Shown here: positions 42,448-52,275 of the stretch, one piece after another | Numbering within the stretch: the stretch's first letter is position 1 | Layout of the letters: each line of letters starts with the position of its first letter | Assembly: GCF_004352915.1 (NCBI RefSeq) | Contig: NZ_SJSY01000076.1 | Coordinates: 620,001-684,000 of the forward strand | DNA: 64,000 bases | Direction: 5' to 3' | From: Flavobacterium zhairuonense | GTDB lineage: Bacteria; Bacteroidota; Bacteroidia; Flavobacteriales; Flavobacteriaceae | Program-made: the position numbers and the translations under genes | The notes under the pieces: model-generated | What the model was told of the DNA's origin: nothing | Database searches by the model: none | Seen by the model: the letters and a program-made list of their open reading frames with translations, nothing else

Positions 42448-45045
42448 TTATTTAGCGGTTTGATTTCTAAAAACCAAATTGCCATCAAAAGCATCTAATA
42501 AAATGATGCTGTCTGTTGTTATATTCCCTGCCAAAATTTCTTTTGACAACTGATTTAAAACTTCTCTCTGAACCACACGTTTTACTGGTCTGGCTCCAAA
42601 ATGAGGATCATAGCCTTTGTCGGCCAAATAAGCGATAGCTTCTGGAGTTGCATCCATTGTAATGCCTTGTAAAGCCAACATTTTTGTAACGCTCTTTAAC
42701 TGAAGACTTACAATTCTTGAGATATTCTCTACTGTAAGCGGTGTAAACATTACAATTTCGTCGATACGGTTGATAAACTCAGGACGAACAGTTTGTTTTA
42801 ACAATCCTAAAACTTCGTTTTTAGCCACTTCTGTTGCAGCTTCAACACTTCCTTTTAGGTTTTCAAATTTCTCCTGAATAATATTACTTCCCATATTTGA
42901 GGTCATAATAATAATCGTATTTCTGAAATCAGCCAAACGTCCTTTATTATCTGTTAAACGTCCTTCGTCCAGAACCTGCAACAAAATATTGAATGTATCC
43001 GGATGCGCTTTTTCGATCTCGTCTAAAAGCACAACAGAATAAGGTTTTCTACGAACCGCTTCCGTCAACTGACCTCCTTCATCGTAACCAACATATCCTG
43101 GAGGCGCACCCACCAAACGGCTCACACTGTGACGTTCTTGGTACTCGCTCATATCGATACGTGTCATAGCATTTTCGTCGTCAAAAAGATATTCGGCCAA
43201 AGCTTTTGCTAACTCTGTTTTTCCCACTCCGGTTGTTCCTAAGAATAAGAATGATCCAACAGGTTTTTTCATATCCTGCAAACCGGCACGGCTTCTGCGA
43301 ACGGCATCACTCACGGCTTCTATTGCTTCTTCCTGGCCTACTACACGTTTGTGCAATTCGTCTTCCAGATGCAATAGTTTTTCTCTTTCTGTTTGAAGCA
43401 TTTTAGTAACTGGAATTCCTGTCCATTTTGCTACAACTTCTGCGATATCTTCTCTGGTTACTTCTTCTTTGATCAAAGAATTTCCAGATTGAAATTCTAA
43501 CAATTGTTTTTGCAAAGTTTCTTGGCGTTCCTGTGCTTCCTTTATTTTTCCGTAACGAATTTCGGCTACTTTTCCGTAATCGCCGTCACGTTCTGCACGT
43601 TCTGCTTCGTATTTAAAGTCTTCAATTTCGTGTTTCACAGCCTGGATTCCGTCAACGATATCTTTTTCCTGTTTCCATTTTGCATAGATTTCGTTTCGTT
43701 CTTCTTTTAGGTTGGCCAATTCCATTCCTAAAATTTTCAGCTTGCTTTCTTCTTTTTCACGCTTAATGGCTTCAATTTCGATTTCCAACTGCATGATTTT
43801 ACGATCCAAAACATCTAATTCCTCAGGTTTTGAATTGATTTCCATACGCAATTTAGAAGCCGCTTCGTCCATCAAGTCGATCGCTTTATCTGGCAAGAAA
43901 CGATTCGTAATATAACGTTGTGAAAGTTCAACCGCAGCAATAATCGCTTCGTCTTTAATTTGGACTTTATGATGCGTTTCATATTTTTCTTTAATTCCAC
44001 GTAAAATCGAAATCGCGCTTTCAGTATCTGGCTCATCGATTAATACTTTTTGGAAACGTCTTTCAAGCGCTTTGTCTTTTTCAAAATATTTTTGGTATTC
44101 ATCTAAAGTCGTTGCACCAATTGCTCTCAACTCACCACGAGCCAAAGCTGGTTTCAAGATATTAGCCGCATCCATTGCGCCTTCACCTCCACCCGCTCCT
44201 ACAAGCGTATGAATCTCGTCAATAAAAAGAACAATATCTCCATCTGCTGCAGTAACTTCTTTTACCACCGATTTCAAACGTTCTTCAAATTCTCCTTTGT
44301 ATTTCGCTCCGGCAATCAAAGCTCCCATATCTAGTGAGAATACGATCTTTTCTTTTAAGTTTTCTGGAACGTCTCCGTCTACAATTCTGTGCGCTAAACC
44401 TTCTGCAATTGCAGTTTTACCAACTCCTGGCTCACCAATAAGCATTGGATTGTTTTTAGTTCTACGAGTCAGAATCTGCAATACACGACGAATTTCTTCA
44501 TCACGTCCGATAACTGGATCTAGTTTTCCTGTACGTGCTAATTCGTTTAAGTTTTTAGCGAATTTATTTAGTGAATTATACGTTTCTTCAGCTGAAGCCG
44601 ATGTTACTCTTTCTCCTTTACGCAATTCCTCGATTGCTGCTTTCAAACCTTTCCCAGTTACCCCTTGATCTTTTAAGATTTGAGAAACTTTACTTTTTGA
44701 GTCGAAAATGGCTAAAATTAAATGCTCGATCGAAACGTATTCGTCGTTCATTTTTTGTGCAATGATTTCGGCTTCGTTCAAAGCTTTGTTTGCGTCTCGA
44801 GAAAGCATTACATCTCCTCCTGAAACTTTTGGAAAACTCTGAATTGTACTGTCTAAAATTTGAAGAAACAAAGGCACATTTACATTTAATTTTTTCAAAA
44901 TAAATGGCGCTACGTTTTCGTCCACTTCAAAAATAGCTTTGAAAATGTGTTCATTTTCAATTTGTTGCTGGCCATTTCGCTGCGCTAATTGTTGCGACAA
45001 CTGTATGGCTTCCTGCGATTTAATAGTAAATTTATTTATGTTCAT
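42448..45045 (-). CDS. clpB: ATP-dependent disaggregase ClpB
   Basis: 865 residues, normal length. It rescues aggregated proteins with the DnaK system. Domains in order: N-terminal Clp repeats (1-145), AAA-1 with Walker A GEPGVGKT (204-211) and Walker [11 protein letters not shown], a long coiled-coil middle domain (about 405-530), which separates ClpB from ClpA/ClpC, and AAA-2 with GTTGVGKT and [13 protein letters not shown], then the C-terminal D2-small domain. No HrcA CIRCE element was seen upstream. Confidence 0.97.
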   Translation of the reverse strand: MNINKFTIKSQEAIQLSQQLAQRNGQQQIENEHIFKAIFEVDENVAPFILKKLNVNVPLFLQILDSTIQSFPKVSGGDVMLSRDANKALNEAEIIAQKMNDEYVSIEHLILAIFDSKSKVSQILKDQGVTGKGLKAAIEELRKGERVTSASAEETYNSLNKFAKNLNELARTGKLDPVIGRDEEIRRVLQILTRRTKNNPMLIGEPGVGKTAIAEGLAHRIVDGDVPENLKEKIVFSLDMGALIAGAKYKGEFEERLKSVVKEVTAADGDIVLFIDEIHTLVGAGGGEGAMDAANILKPALARGELRAIGATTLDEYQKYFEKDKALERRFQKVLIDEPDTESAISILRGIKEKYETHHKVQIKDEAIIAAVELSQRYITNRFLPDKAIDLMDEAASKLRMEINSKPEELDVLDRKIMQLEIEIEAIKREKEESKLKILGMELANLKEERNEIYAKWKQEKDIVDGIQAVKHEIEDFKYEAERAERDGDYGKVAEIRYGKIKEAQERQETLQKQLLEFQSGNSLIKEEVTREDIAEVVAKWTGIPVTKMLQTEREKLLHLEDELHKRVVGQEEAIEAVSDAVRRSRAGLQDMKKPVGSFLFLGTTGVGKTELAKALAEYLFDDENAMTRIDMSEYQERHSVSRLVGAPPGYVGYDEGGQLTEAVRRKPYSVVLLDEIEKAHPDTFNILLQVLDEGRLTDNKGRLADFRNTIIIMTSNMGSNIIQEKFENLKGSVEAATEVAKNEVLGLLKQTVRPEFINRIDEIVMFTPLTVENISRIVSLQLKSVTKMLALQGITMDATPEAIAYLADKGYDPHFGARPVKRVVQREVLNQLSKEILAGNITTDSIILLDAFDGNLVFRNQTAK

Positions 45046-45248
45046 ATTTTTTTGATTTGATTGATTTTACTGTTTGAAATTTATAAGATTAAAGTTACGA
45101 TTTATAGAGTTAGATTTTTAACTCAAATGATTTAACTTTGTATTCGAATAGACAAATTATATTCCACAACAAAAAAACAGACAAAATGACCGATAAAATC
45201 ATGTTTTTACCATTTTAACACGTCAAAAAGTCATAAAACAAGCCAAAT

Positions 45249-45638
45249 ATGAGTTTTTTTAATTCAATCTTCGGAAGTTCAGAGAACTCAGAAGTCCCTA
45301 AAAGCAAAGTAAACTGGAACGAATTAACAGATACGCTTCAATTAATGGAAATTGAGACCATTTCAAATGAAAAACCAGTCGTTATTTTCAAACACAGCAC
45401 AAGATGCAGTATTAGCCGAATGGCTTTAAAACAATTTGAAAGAGAATATGATCTTGAAAATGTTGTTGATGCTTATTTTTTAGATTTAATCGCACATAGA
45501 GATGTTTCAAACGAAATTGCTAGCAAATTTGACGTGTATCATGAATCTCCACAACTGATTTTAATTAAAAACGGAAAAGCGGTTTATGATGTTTCGCACA
45601 GCGATATTGATGCTGAAGTATTGAAAAGCAAGATCTAA
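45249..45638 (+). CDS. ytxJ: Bacillithiol-system thioredoxin-like protein YtxJ
   Basis: 129 residues. A thioredoxin-like domain with KHSTRCSISRMALKQFE (the CxxS-type site, one Cys) and SPQLILIKNGKAVYDVSHSDID, as in YtxJ, the putative monothiol bacilliredoxin of bacillithiol-making bacteria, which removes bacillithiol from proteins. The single Cys fits a monothiol mechanism. It is divergent from clpB, with a shared 203-bp gap that includes a -7-like TAACTTTG at 45133-45140 without a good -33. Confidence 0.88.
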   Translation: MSFFNSIFGSSENSEVPKSKVNWNELTDTLQLMEIETISNEKPVVIFKHSTRCSISRMALKQFEREYDLENVVDAYFLDLIAHRDVSNEIASKFDVYHESPQLILIKNGKAVYDVSHSDIDAEVLKSKI

Positions 45639-45644
45639 GTTGCA

Positions 45645-45794
45645 AATTATGAGTTATGAGTTAATTACTCAACTTAGACTACAAATTAAAAAGCCTGAAA
45701 TTGTCGAATACAATTTCAGGCTTTTTCTTTCTTTACTTTAACTCAAATTTGAATCCAATCTGAACGCTCAACTCATAACTCATAACCCATAATT
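45645..45794. repeat. Period-7 word repeat ATGAGTT, inverted arms around a terminator
   Basis: Left arm 45645-45662 (TTATGAGTTATGAGTT) and right arm 45770-45794 (inverted, three 7-nt units) lie on both sides of the bidirectional terminator at 45688-45726. The right arm ends 4 bp before the next stop codon. Confidence 0.75.
45688..45726. terminator. Bidirectional terminator
   Basis: A perfect 16-bp stem (45688-45703 with 45711-45726), 7-nt loop, A-run left, T-run right; between convergent ytxJ and the membrane-protein pair. Confidence 0.9.
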
Positions 45795-45798
45795 AAAC

Positions 45799-46965
45799 TT
45801 AAAAACTTTCTCCAGATCCACCGCCACTAAAACCCCCTCCACCAAATTCCATTGGAGAATCTTGCGGTTTTACTTCTGGTTTCATTCCGAAAGTTGAAGC
45901 TACAACTAAAGCTTCTGCGTTTAAAATTGCATCTGAATGATTTATTCTATCTGGTTTGAATGTTAAACCGCTTTCTTTTTCTTTTAATTTTTTAATTGAG
46001 AAATACGCTATTGCAAATAATACAACTCCGCCCAAAGTTAAAGCCACTTCGATAGGCAAAACAGCGTAATAAAATCGAATGGTATAGATTGAAAATCCTA
46101 TTGCTAAAAAGCTTATCCATAACATAATTCTGTCTTTTGTTTTTAAAGCTCTAACCAAATACAAAACTGGGGCTATAAACGTAAAGGCGTAAAAGAAAAA
46201 AGCAAACGGAATATCGGTTCCTGGTTTTAACTCAGTTCCTAAAAGTTCAGCTGAAAGTTCTCTTACAACCAAGTAATTACAAGAAAGATAAAACAATACC
46301 AGACAAAAACTATTCGCTAATAAAAGTCCGTTGTAGTAATAACTTTTGCTCAAATTACCAATTAATTTCCTCGTCAAAAAATAACAAATCGCTGCAAAAA
46401 TCATTGCCACAAATGGCAGAACAGCTTTGCCTATTTCGCCAAATTCAAACATTTGGAAGAATAAAAAAGCAGTAATTGCCAAACAAAAAAACAGCATTGA
46501 AATCAAATGCAGATATCGCACAAACATAAATAGCGCAACTGTTGCCATAAAAAAAGCTATCACAGATTTATTTGCTTCTGTAGAAATTCCAATAGCAAAT
46601 GCAATATTTAAGATGGTACCTAAAATAAATGCATCATCTAAACCGTGATTACGATAATTTTGTTTCGCTAAAAATTCTGAACCTGCAAAACCAACGGCCG
46701 CAAAAATATAACAGCAAATATCGAAATAAGCATTCTCGGCATTCATGCCAACAACAGAAATGGCTCCGCAAATTGAACTATATAAAAAACTACCTAATAA
46801 GAAGAAACCTATTTGAACTAAAACATTCTCTTGACTTTTAAATACTGGTAATTCTTTCTTGATAAATTGCCTTTGTTCTTTACTTATAAAACCTCCATTG
46901 TATAAAGCTTTTGCCTCATCAACTAAAACTTCATTATCTAATATTTCTTTATTATACACTATCAT
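45799..46965 (-). CDS. Multi-pass membrane protein with Gly/Ser-rich tail
   Basis: 388 residues with about eleven hydrophobic helices after a 50-residue cytoplasmic lead (NKEILDNEVLVDEAKALYNGGFISKEQRQFIKKEL). The lead resembles the helical start of the gene upstream (NTKQLLDKNLITEKQYEEITAY) and of DUF2157 proteins. It ends PMEFGGGGFSGGGSGESF, a glycine-rich tail like that of some membrane-tethered proteins. Start and upstream stop overlap (ATGA), so the two are translationally coupled and probably form a complex. Function unknown. Confidence 0.65.
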   Translation of the reverse strand: MIVYNKEILDNEVLVDEAKALYNGGFISKEQRQFIKKELPVFKSQENVLVQIGFFLLGSFLYSSICGAISVVGMNAENAYFDICCYIFAAVGFAGSEFLAKQNYRNHGLDDAFILGTILNIAFAIGISTEANKSVIAFFMATVALFMFVRYLHLISMLFFCLAITAFLFFQMFEFGEIGKAVLPFVAMIFAAICYFLTRKLIGNLSKSYYYNGLLLANSFCLVLFYLSCNYLVVRELSAELLGTELKPGTDIPFAFFFYAFTFIAPVLYLVRALKTKDRIMLWISFLAIGFSIYTIRFYYAVLPIEVALTLGGVVLFAIAYFSIKKLKEKESGLTFKPDRINHSDAILNAEALVVASTFGMKPEVKPQDSPMEFGGGGFSGGGSGESF

Positions 46966-47960
46966 TCTGCAATTTCTTTATGAAAGTTTTTAATCAATTT
47001 AACAAACATTACAATCGAACCGATAAAATAAATAGGTAGTAGAAAAACAAGCAATTCCCAGAAATCCAAGAAATCAAAATTATCTAAAAACCTAAACAAC
47101 AACATATTCAGACCAACGTAACCATATACAATCATAAAAACATATAATGACATTGCTTTGAACTCGTAACTGAATTTATAAAAATAAAAAGTCGAACCCG
47201 CTAAAACACCAGCAAAAATCATCCATATTAAATCATAATCATGCAGTAAATTACTAAGCGCTGCGATACTAATAATATGCAAAGCAAAAGTTAGAAAAAC
47301 TAAACTGAAATGCGTTTTTAATAAAATTCGGTTACTATAAATTGTCCACAGAATCAATAAAACTCCCAACATAACTGCAGAATAACTCAAACTTTCACTG
47401 GCGTAAAAATTATTGTGCTTTAATAAATCCTGCGGCGTAACTGACAGCCCAACATAAGCGGCCAAACCAGTAATAGCAATGGTAAGAACGCTTCGATTAT
47501 CAAAATAATAAGCACAAAAGAAACTTATTATTGTTGGAATCAATGTCGCTAATCCATAATGTTCTCCAAATGGTTTGTACTGAAATTGCAGATAACCTAC
47601 AAAGATGCAAGTCAAAATGTTAGCCAATAAAACCAAATACTCTAAAACGGGATGTTCAAATTGTGTTTCTGTTTTTTGAAAACCTTTTGAATTCTTAAAA
47701 CAATAGAAAAAGCAAACTGCAATTACAACTAAAAGAATCGATAGGATTGCAATATGCCCTATTGAATCTATATTTTCGTAAATCAAGATTCCGATTCCTG
47801 AAGTAAACAACAAAACAGACAAATAGAGGAAAAGTTTTAATTCTACATTCACAGAAAAAATGTTTAAACTACGGTAGGCAGTTATTTCTTCATACTGTTT
47901 TTCAGTGATCAAATTCTTATCCAGAAGCTGTTTCGTATTCTGGCTGTCAAACTTATTCAT
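46962..47960 (-). CDS. DUF2157-type membrane protein
   Basis: 332 residues. The opening is a short helix-turn segment, NKFDSQNTKQLLDKNLITEKQYEEITAY, then about nine membrane helices (LKLFLYLSVLLFTSGIGILIYENID onward), the DUF2157 layout of unknown function. It is coupled by a 4-bp ATGA overlap to the protein at 45799. A -7-like TATTTTTG (minus strand, 47986-47993) is the candidate promoter. Confidence 0.75.
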   Translation of the reverse strand: MNKFDSQNTKQLLDKNLITEKQYEEITAYRSLNIFSVNVELKLFLYLSVLLFTSGIGILIYENIDSIGHIAILSILLVVIAVCFFYCFKNSKGFQKTETQFEHPVLEYLVLLANILTCIFVGYLQFQYKPFGEHYGLATLIPTIISFFCAYYFDNRSVLTIAITGLAAYVGLSVTPQDLLKHNNFYASESLSYSAVMLGVLLILWTIYSNRILLKTHFSLVFLTFALHIISIAALSNLLHDYDLIWMIFAGVLAGSTFYFYKFSYEFKAMSLYVFMIVYGYVGLNMLLFRFLDNFDFLDFWELLVFLLPIYFIGSIVMFVKLIKNFHKEIAE

Positions 47961-48151
47961 AGGCTGTTATATTGAAAGTGCATTTCAAAAATAGTGTTTT
48001 TTTGATTCATTAAATTTATACTTGTAAAAATAATCTCGCTAAAAAAAACAATTCCTATCCAATAAAAAAATCAGATTCACTTCTTTTAAAAATTAGTATT
48101 CGCATTAAATCTCCTAAAAAAGAATCATTTAAATTTTAACTAATTACAAAT

Positions 48152-48182
48152 ATGTAATCGATTACATTTTGTTATATATTTG
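48152..48182 (+). promoter_or_regulatory. LacI-type operator and -7 box of pectate lyase gene
   Basis: ATGTAATCGATTACAT (48152-48167) is a perfect 16-bp palindrome of the LacI/CcpA operator kind. It is followed by TATATTTG (48175-48182), a consensus -7 box. The operator covers the -33 to -18 region, so a bound protein would block the promoter. The ATG is 31 nt downstream. No LacI-type gene is in the window. Confidence 0.75.
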
Positions 48183-48213
48183 CATTACAAAACCACTTAA
48201 TTTACCATAAAAA

Positions 48214-49533
48214 ATGAAATCAAAATTAATTTTACTATTTCTAATAGTAAGTACGAATCTTATTTCGGCACAAAACTATTATATGACAGCGCCCGAAGGT
48301 TTTGGCGCTAATGCAACTGGAGGTGGAAACGCGACACCAGTAACCGTTTCAACTCTAGCAGATTTAACTGCAAAGCTGAAACTGACCACACCACAAGTTA
48401 TTTTGATTTCTGGCACTATAAATTGTACTTACACTAGCCTATTGATTAATGACAAAACCATAATTGGTCTTCCGGGTGCACGATTAGTGAGTACTGACCA
48501 AACTGCAGCAGGATCTGGAATCTTAAACATAAAACCAGGATCAAATAATATCATCATCCGAAATTTAATTTTTGAAGGACCTGGTGCTTATGATGTTGAC
48601 GGTCACGACAATCTTACTTCTGAAGCAACAAATCTTTGGGTTGATCATTGCGAATTTCAAGATGGAATGGATGGCAATTTTGATAATAAAGGAGCTGCTG
48701 ATAATGTGACTATTTCATGGACAAAATTCACATATTTAAAAACTCCTAAAGCAGGAGGTTCCGGCGGAGCCGATGATCATAGATTCTCAGATTTAGTTGG
48801 TTCAAATAAAAGCGATGCTCCAGCTGACGGACATTATAGCATCACTTTTAAAAATTGTTATTGGGCCGAAGGATGTAAAGAAAGAATGCCGAGAGGAAGA
48901 AATACAGAACTTCATATTTTGAATTGCTATTACAACACTTCAGTTTCTGGCTCTTTGGCAATTGGTTTAGGAGGAGGTGATAAAAACTCTACTTGTTATG
49001 TTGAAGGAACTGATTTTGCAAAAATCGGAACTGCATTTAAAAACTATATCAGTACAGACGGCGGGACAGTTGGAATTAGCTTTGTAAACTCTTTAAAAGC
49101 TCCAGCAGATTATGGCGATGCTGTTGCAAAACCTACTTACGCCTATACTGCACTTCCTGCGTCAGATGTTGCGGGTTATGTTACTAATACTTCTTGCGGT
49201 GCCGGCGCGACGCTTCAAGTAGCCGCCGATGGCAAAATCGCATCAAGTTGTAACAACTTAGGAATGGGTGAAAAAAAAAGTCTAGACGTAAGTCTTGACT
49301 ATTACCCAACGGTTGTGGACAGCATTTTGAACATCAAATTTTCAAGTTTGGAAAACGGAAAGGCTTCTATAAACCTATTTTCATCTAATGGTGCAAAAGT
49401 ATTTACAAAATCAAAAAACATTACACCGGATGAAAAGGTAGAATTAAATCTTGGAAATCTTGCAAAAGGGGCATATGTCTGCAAAATTCAAATTGAAAAC
49501 AGAACAAAAACTTTTAAGATCATTAAAAACTAA
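48214..49533 (+). CDS. Pectate lyase, polysaccharide lyase family 1, with sorting domain
   Basis: 439 residues. Signal peptide MKSKLILLFLIVSTNLISAQ; a right-handed beta helix (about 25-340) with the PL1 marks IIIRNLIFEGPG, LWVDHCEFQDGMDGNFD (Ca-binding strand) and RMPRGR at 224-229, the R-x-P-x-x-R motif with the catalytic base. It cleaves polygalacturonate by beta-elimination. The last 80 residues (SLDVSLDYYPTVVDSILNIKF...GAYVCKIQIENRTKTFKIIKN) match type A C-terminal sorting domains of the type IX secretion system, so it is probably exported to the surface. Regulation by the upstream palindrome is inferred. Confidence 0.92.
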   Translation: MKSKLILLFLIVSTNLISAQNYYMTAPEGFGANATGGGNATPVTVSTLADLTAKLKLTTPQVILISGTINCTYTSLLINDKTIIGLPGARLVSTDQTAAGSGILNIKPGSNNIIIRNLIFEGPGAYDVDGHDNLTSEATNLWVDHCEFQDGMDGNFDNKGAADNVTISWTKFTYLKTPKAGGSGGADDHRFSDLVGSNKSDAPADGHYSITFKNCYWAEGCKERMPRGRNTELHILNCYYNTSVSGSLAIGLGGGDKNSTCYVEGTDFAKIGTAFKNYISTDGGTVGISFVNSLKAPADYGDAVAKPTYAYTALPASDVAGYVTNTSCGAGATLQVAADGKIASSCNNLGMGEKKSLDVSLDYYPTVVDSILNIKFSSLENGKASINLFSSNGAKVFTKSKNITPDEKVELNLGNLAKGAYVCKIQIENRTKTFKIIKN

Positions 49534-49547
49534 AGTTTTTTTTATAA

Positions 49548-49581
49548 AAAAAGGTCATTGAAATAAATCAATGACCTTTTT
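49548..49581. terminator. Bidirectional terminator
   Basis: A perfect 14-bp stem (49548-49561 with 49568-49581), 6-nt loop, A-run and T-run on the outside; between the lyase gene and argH, which are convergent. Confidence 0.88.
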
Positions 49582-49615
49582 ACTTTTTACAGCTTACTTT
49601 TCACATTTAACAAAA

Positions 49616-50896
49616 CTAAAAAGCCGCTTTCATTTTATCTTTAATCGCATCTAAGCATAAATTATTGATACTTCCTTCATGCGTATGTTTGGTTTCTTTT
49701 GGAGATTTATACGTTCCTGCTTCCAATTGTTCTGCAACGGCTTTGTAAGCATCTCTAAACGGCATTCCCGCAACAACCATTTCGTTTAAAGTATCAACCG
49801 TAAACAAATAATCATATTTTTTATCTTCTAAAATATGATCTTTTACTGTAATATCTTTAATTGAGAAAATTGCAATATCTAAACAAGATTTTAAAGTCTG
49901 AATTGCTGGAAACAAACCTTCCTTCAAAAGCTGCAAATCTCTGTGATAACCGCTTGGAAGATTATTTGTAATTAATGTGATTTCGTAAGGAAGCGCCTGA
50001 ATCTTATTGCATTTTCCTCTGATTAATTCGAAAACGTCTGGATTCTTTTTATGAGGCATAATACTTGAACCCGTTGTAAGATGCGCCGGAAGACCAATGA
50101 AATCGAAATTCTGACTCATATACAAACAAACGTCCATTGCAAATTTTGACAATGTTCCTGCAACACTTGTCATTCCAAAAGCAACTGTTTTCTCCGCTTT
50201 TCCACGGCTCATTTGTGCTGCAACAGCATTGTATTTTAAGGTTTCGAAACCTAATTCTTTTGTTGTAAATGTTCTGTTGATTGGAAATGAACTTCCGTAA
50301 CCTGCAGCAGAACCTAACGGATTCTGGTCTACAATTTTTGACGCTGCGTTCAACATTGTAATATCATCAATCAAGCTTTCAGCATAAGCAGAAAACCACA
50401 TTCCGAATGACGATGGCATGGCGATTTGTAAATGCGTGTAACCTGGCAATAATACATTTTGATGTTTTTCTGCCGATTCCATTAACAAGTCAAACAATGT
50501 TTTTACCTGCTCTTTTATGGCTTTTAATTCGTCTTTTAAATACAAATGAACATCTACTAAAACTTGATCGTTACGAGAACGTGCCGTGTGGATTTTCTTT
50601 CCTGCATCGCCAAGTTTTACGGTTAAAAGATATTCGATTTTAGAGTGAACATCTTCAAAACTATCTTCGATTTCGAAATTACCAACTACGATATCTGCAA
50701 TAATTTCGTTTAATGCATCAACCAAAGAAGTCGTTTCTTCCTGAGTTAACAAACCAATCTGTCCCAGCATTTTGGCATGCGCGATTGAACCTAAAGCATC
50801 GTATTTTGCTAAAACTAAATCAAGTTCACGATCGTTTCCTACTGTGAATTGTTCAATTTGTTTATCGGTTGGTATTCCTTTTTCCCAAAGTTTCAT
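49616..50896 (-). CDS. argH: Argininosuccinate lyase
   Basis: 426 residues. It splits argininosuccinate to arginine and fumarate, the last step of arginine synthesis. Marks: HSKIEYLLTVKLGDAGKKIHTARSRNDQVLVDVHLY, PLGSAAGYGSSFPINR and the fumarase-superfamily signature GSSIMPHKKNPDVFELIRG. It is the last gene of the arginine/proline cluster and is followed by a bidirectional terminator. A 33-nt perfect palindrome lies in the gap to argE. Confidence 0.97.
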   Translation of the reverse strand: MKLWEKGIPTDKQIEQFTVGNDRELDLVLAKYDALGSIAHAKMLGQIGLLTQEETTSLVDALNEIIADIVVGNFEIEDSFEDVHSKIEYLLTVKLGDAGKKIHTARSRNDQVLVDVHLYLKDELKAIKEQVKTLFDLLMESAEKHQNVLLPGYTHLQIAMPSSFGMWFSAYAESLIDDITMLNAASKIVDQNPLGSAAGYGSSFPINRTFTTKELGFETLKYNAVAAQMSRGKAEKTVAFGMTSVAGTLSKFAMDVCLYMSQNFDFIGLPAHLTTGSSIMPHKKNPDVFELIRGKCNKIQALPYEITLITNNLPSGYHRDLQLLKEGLFPAIQTLKSCLDIAIFSIKDITVKDHILEDKKYDYLFTVDTLNEMVVAGMPFRDAYKAVAEQLEAGTYKSPKETKHTHEGSINNLCLDAIKDKMKAAF

Positions 50897-50911
50897 AGGT
50901 ACTATTTTTAG

Positions 50912-50944
50912 AAACCCGACAGGTTTTAAAAACCTGTCGGGTTT
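50912..50944. repeat. 33-nt perfect palindrome between argE and argH
   Basis: Two 16-nt arms (50912-50927 and 50929-50944), around AAACCCGACAGG, are perfect reverse complements about a single central A. It lies inside the operon, without a following U-run on the - strand, so it is unlikely to be a full terminator. The word resembles hairpins found at the ends of other flavobacterial genes. Confidence 0.8.
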
Positions 50945-50957
50945 AATTTCGTTTCAA

Positions 50958-52028
50958 TTATAATTTAAAGAAATCAGTTAGTATTTTGATATACAAGTCG
51001 ACTCCTTCTTCAATTTCATTTACAAAAATAAATTCGTCTGCTGAATGCGAACGCAATGTTTCTCCCGGTCCTAATTTTAAAGACTGACAGCTCAAAACGG
51101 ATTGATCTGAAAGTGTTGGCGAACCATAGGTTGTTCTTCCTAAAGCGATTCCCGCCTGAACTAGACCGTGTGCGATTGGAATAGACGAAGCGTTTAAGTG
51201 CATGGATCTTGGCGTTACTTCGGCATTTACATTTGCTTTTACAACTTCCAAAATTTCAGCGTTTGTATAACGGTCAGTCACACGAATGTCAACTACTAAA
51301 TCACATTCTGATGGCACTACATTATGCTGTTTTCCGGCATTAATCTGTGTTACAGTCATTTTTACAGGACCCAAAACGTCTGAGATTTTGTCGAATTTAT
51401 AGTTCTTAAACCATTCCATTACCGGAATTGATTTGTATAAAGCATTATCATCATTTTGATGTGCGGCATGGCTTGCAGTTCCTTTCACTTTAACATCTAA
51501 AACTAAAAGTCCTTTTTCGGCAACTGCCAATTGCATTAAAGTTGGTTCTCCTACAATCGCGCAATCTAATTCTGGTAAATGTTTTAAAACACTATTTAAT
51601 CCATTTTTTCCACTGCTTTCTTCTTCGGCGGAAGCCACAATTACAATATTGTGAGAAAGGTTTTGATTTTCGTAGAAATGAACAAAGGTTGCTAGTAATG
51701 AAACTAAGCATCCGCCAGCATCATTACTTCCCAATCCGAATAATTTCCCATCTTTTTCGATCGCTTTAAAAGGATCGTTGGTATACGCCTGATTTGGTCT
51801 TACTGTATCGTGATGTGAGTTTAGTAAAAGTGTTGGTTTGTTTTCGTCGAAATATTTGTTGAAAGCCCACACATTGTTGTTTTCTCTCTTGAAAGGAATT
51901 TCATTCTGATTGAACCAATTTTCGATTAAAAGAGCCGTCTGATCTTCTTCACTTGAAAATGAAGGGGTTTCGATTAAGCTTTTTAATAAACTAATTGCTT
52001 CTTGGGTAAGCGTATCTATATTTTTCAT
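50958..52028 (-). CDS. argE: N-acetylornithine deacetylase-like M20 hydrolase
   Basis: 356 residues from the ATG at 52028 (MKNIDTLTQEAISLLKSLIE); the 13 upstream codons come from the CAAAGnnn repeat. M20 peptidase-family metal site: LLNSHHDTVRP, GLGSNDAGGCL and SAEEESSGKNG (catalytic Glu pair). It removes the N-acyl group from acylornithine, or from acylcitrulline after the transcarbamylase, as in other Bacteroidetes and Xanthomonas. The lack of an argJ gene in the cluster fits a linear pathway. Confidence 0.9.
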   Translation of the reverse strand: MKNIDTLTQEAISLLKSLIETPSFSSEEDQTALLIENWFNQNEIPFKRENNNVWAFNKYFDENKPTLLLNSHHDTVRPNQAYTNDPFKAIEKDGKLFGLGSNDAGGCLVSLLATFVHFYENQNLSHNIVIVASAEEESSGKNGLNSVLKHLPELDCAIVGEPTLMQLAVAEKGLLVLDVKVKGTASHAAHQNDDNALYKSIPVMEWFKNYKFDKISDVLGPVKMTVTQINAGKQHNVVPSECDLVVDIRVTDRYTNAEILEVVKANVNAEVTPRSMHLNASSIPIAHGLVQAGIALGRTTYGSPTLSDQSVLSCQSLKLGPGETLRSHSADEFIFVNEIEEGVDLYIKILTDFFKL

Positions 52029-52040
52029 TTTAATAAGGTT

Positions 52041-52069
52041 CAAAGGCTCAAAGGGACAAAGCAACAAAG
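52041..52069. repeat. Period-8 word repeat CAAAGnnn
   Basis: CAAAG at 52041, 52049, 52057 and 52065, exact 8-nt period. Same word as at 8441-8504. It supplies the dropped upstream codons of argE. Confidence 0.8.
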
Positions 52070-52139
52070 TTTTTGAGCTTTCCTTTGACCATTTTTACTT
52101 GCGCAAATTTATTTAAAATACCTCGTGCACTCTATTTTT

Positions 52140-52269
52140 TTGCCACTAATTACACGGATTTTCAAACATTATTTTTTTATCACAGATTTAAAATCAAAAT
52201 AAACTTTTTGATGTATATCTAAAATTATTTTCTCTTTTAACAGAGAAAATTAATGTCAATTCGTGGCAA
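52140..52269. repeat. GCCACTAATTACAC inverted repeat
   Basis: Left arm begins TTGCCACTAATTACACGG (from 52140); right arm ends AATTCGTGGCAA (52258-52269); 11 of 12 outer positions pair. Weaker relative of the repeats at 14625 and 17032. It fills the argB-argE gap. Confidence 0.65.
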
Positions 52270-52275
52270 CATTTT

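Noticed and set aside
42448-45045. Several open frames opposite clpB (for example 43206-43406, 44297-44668)
   Set aside because: They mirror the clpB codons, have no domain features, and clpB is unmistakable; shadows of its codon use.
45046-45248. CIRCE element controlling clpB
   Set aside because: No TTAGCACTC-N9-GAGTGCTAA-like inverted repeat was found in the clpB-ytxJ gap.
50912-50944. Palindrome between argE and argH as a true terminator
   Set aside because: No U-run follows on the - strand and argH must be expressed; listed as a repeat instead.
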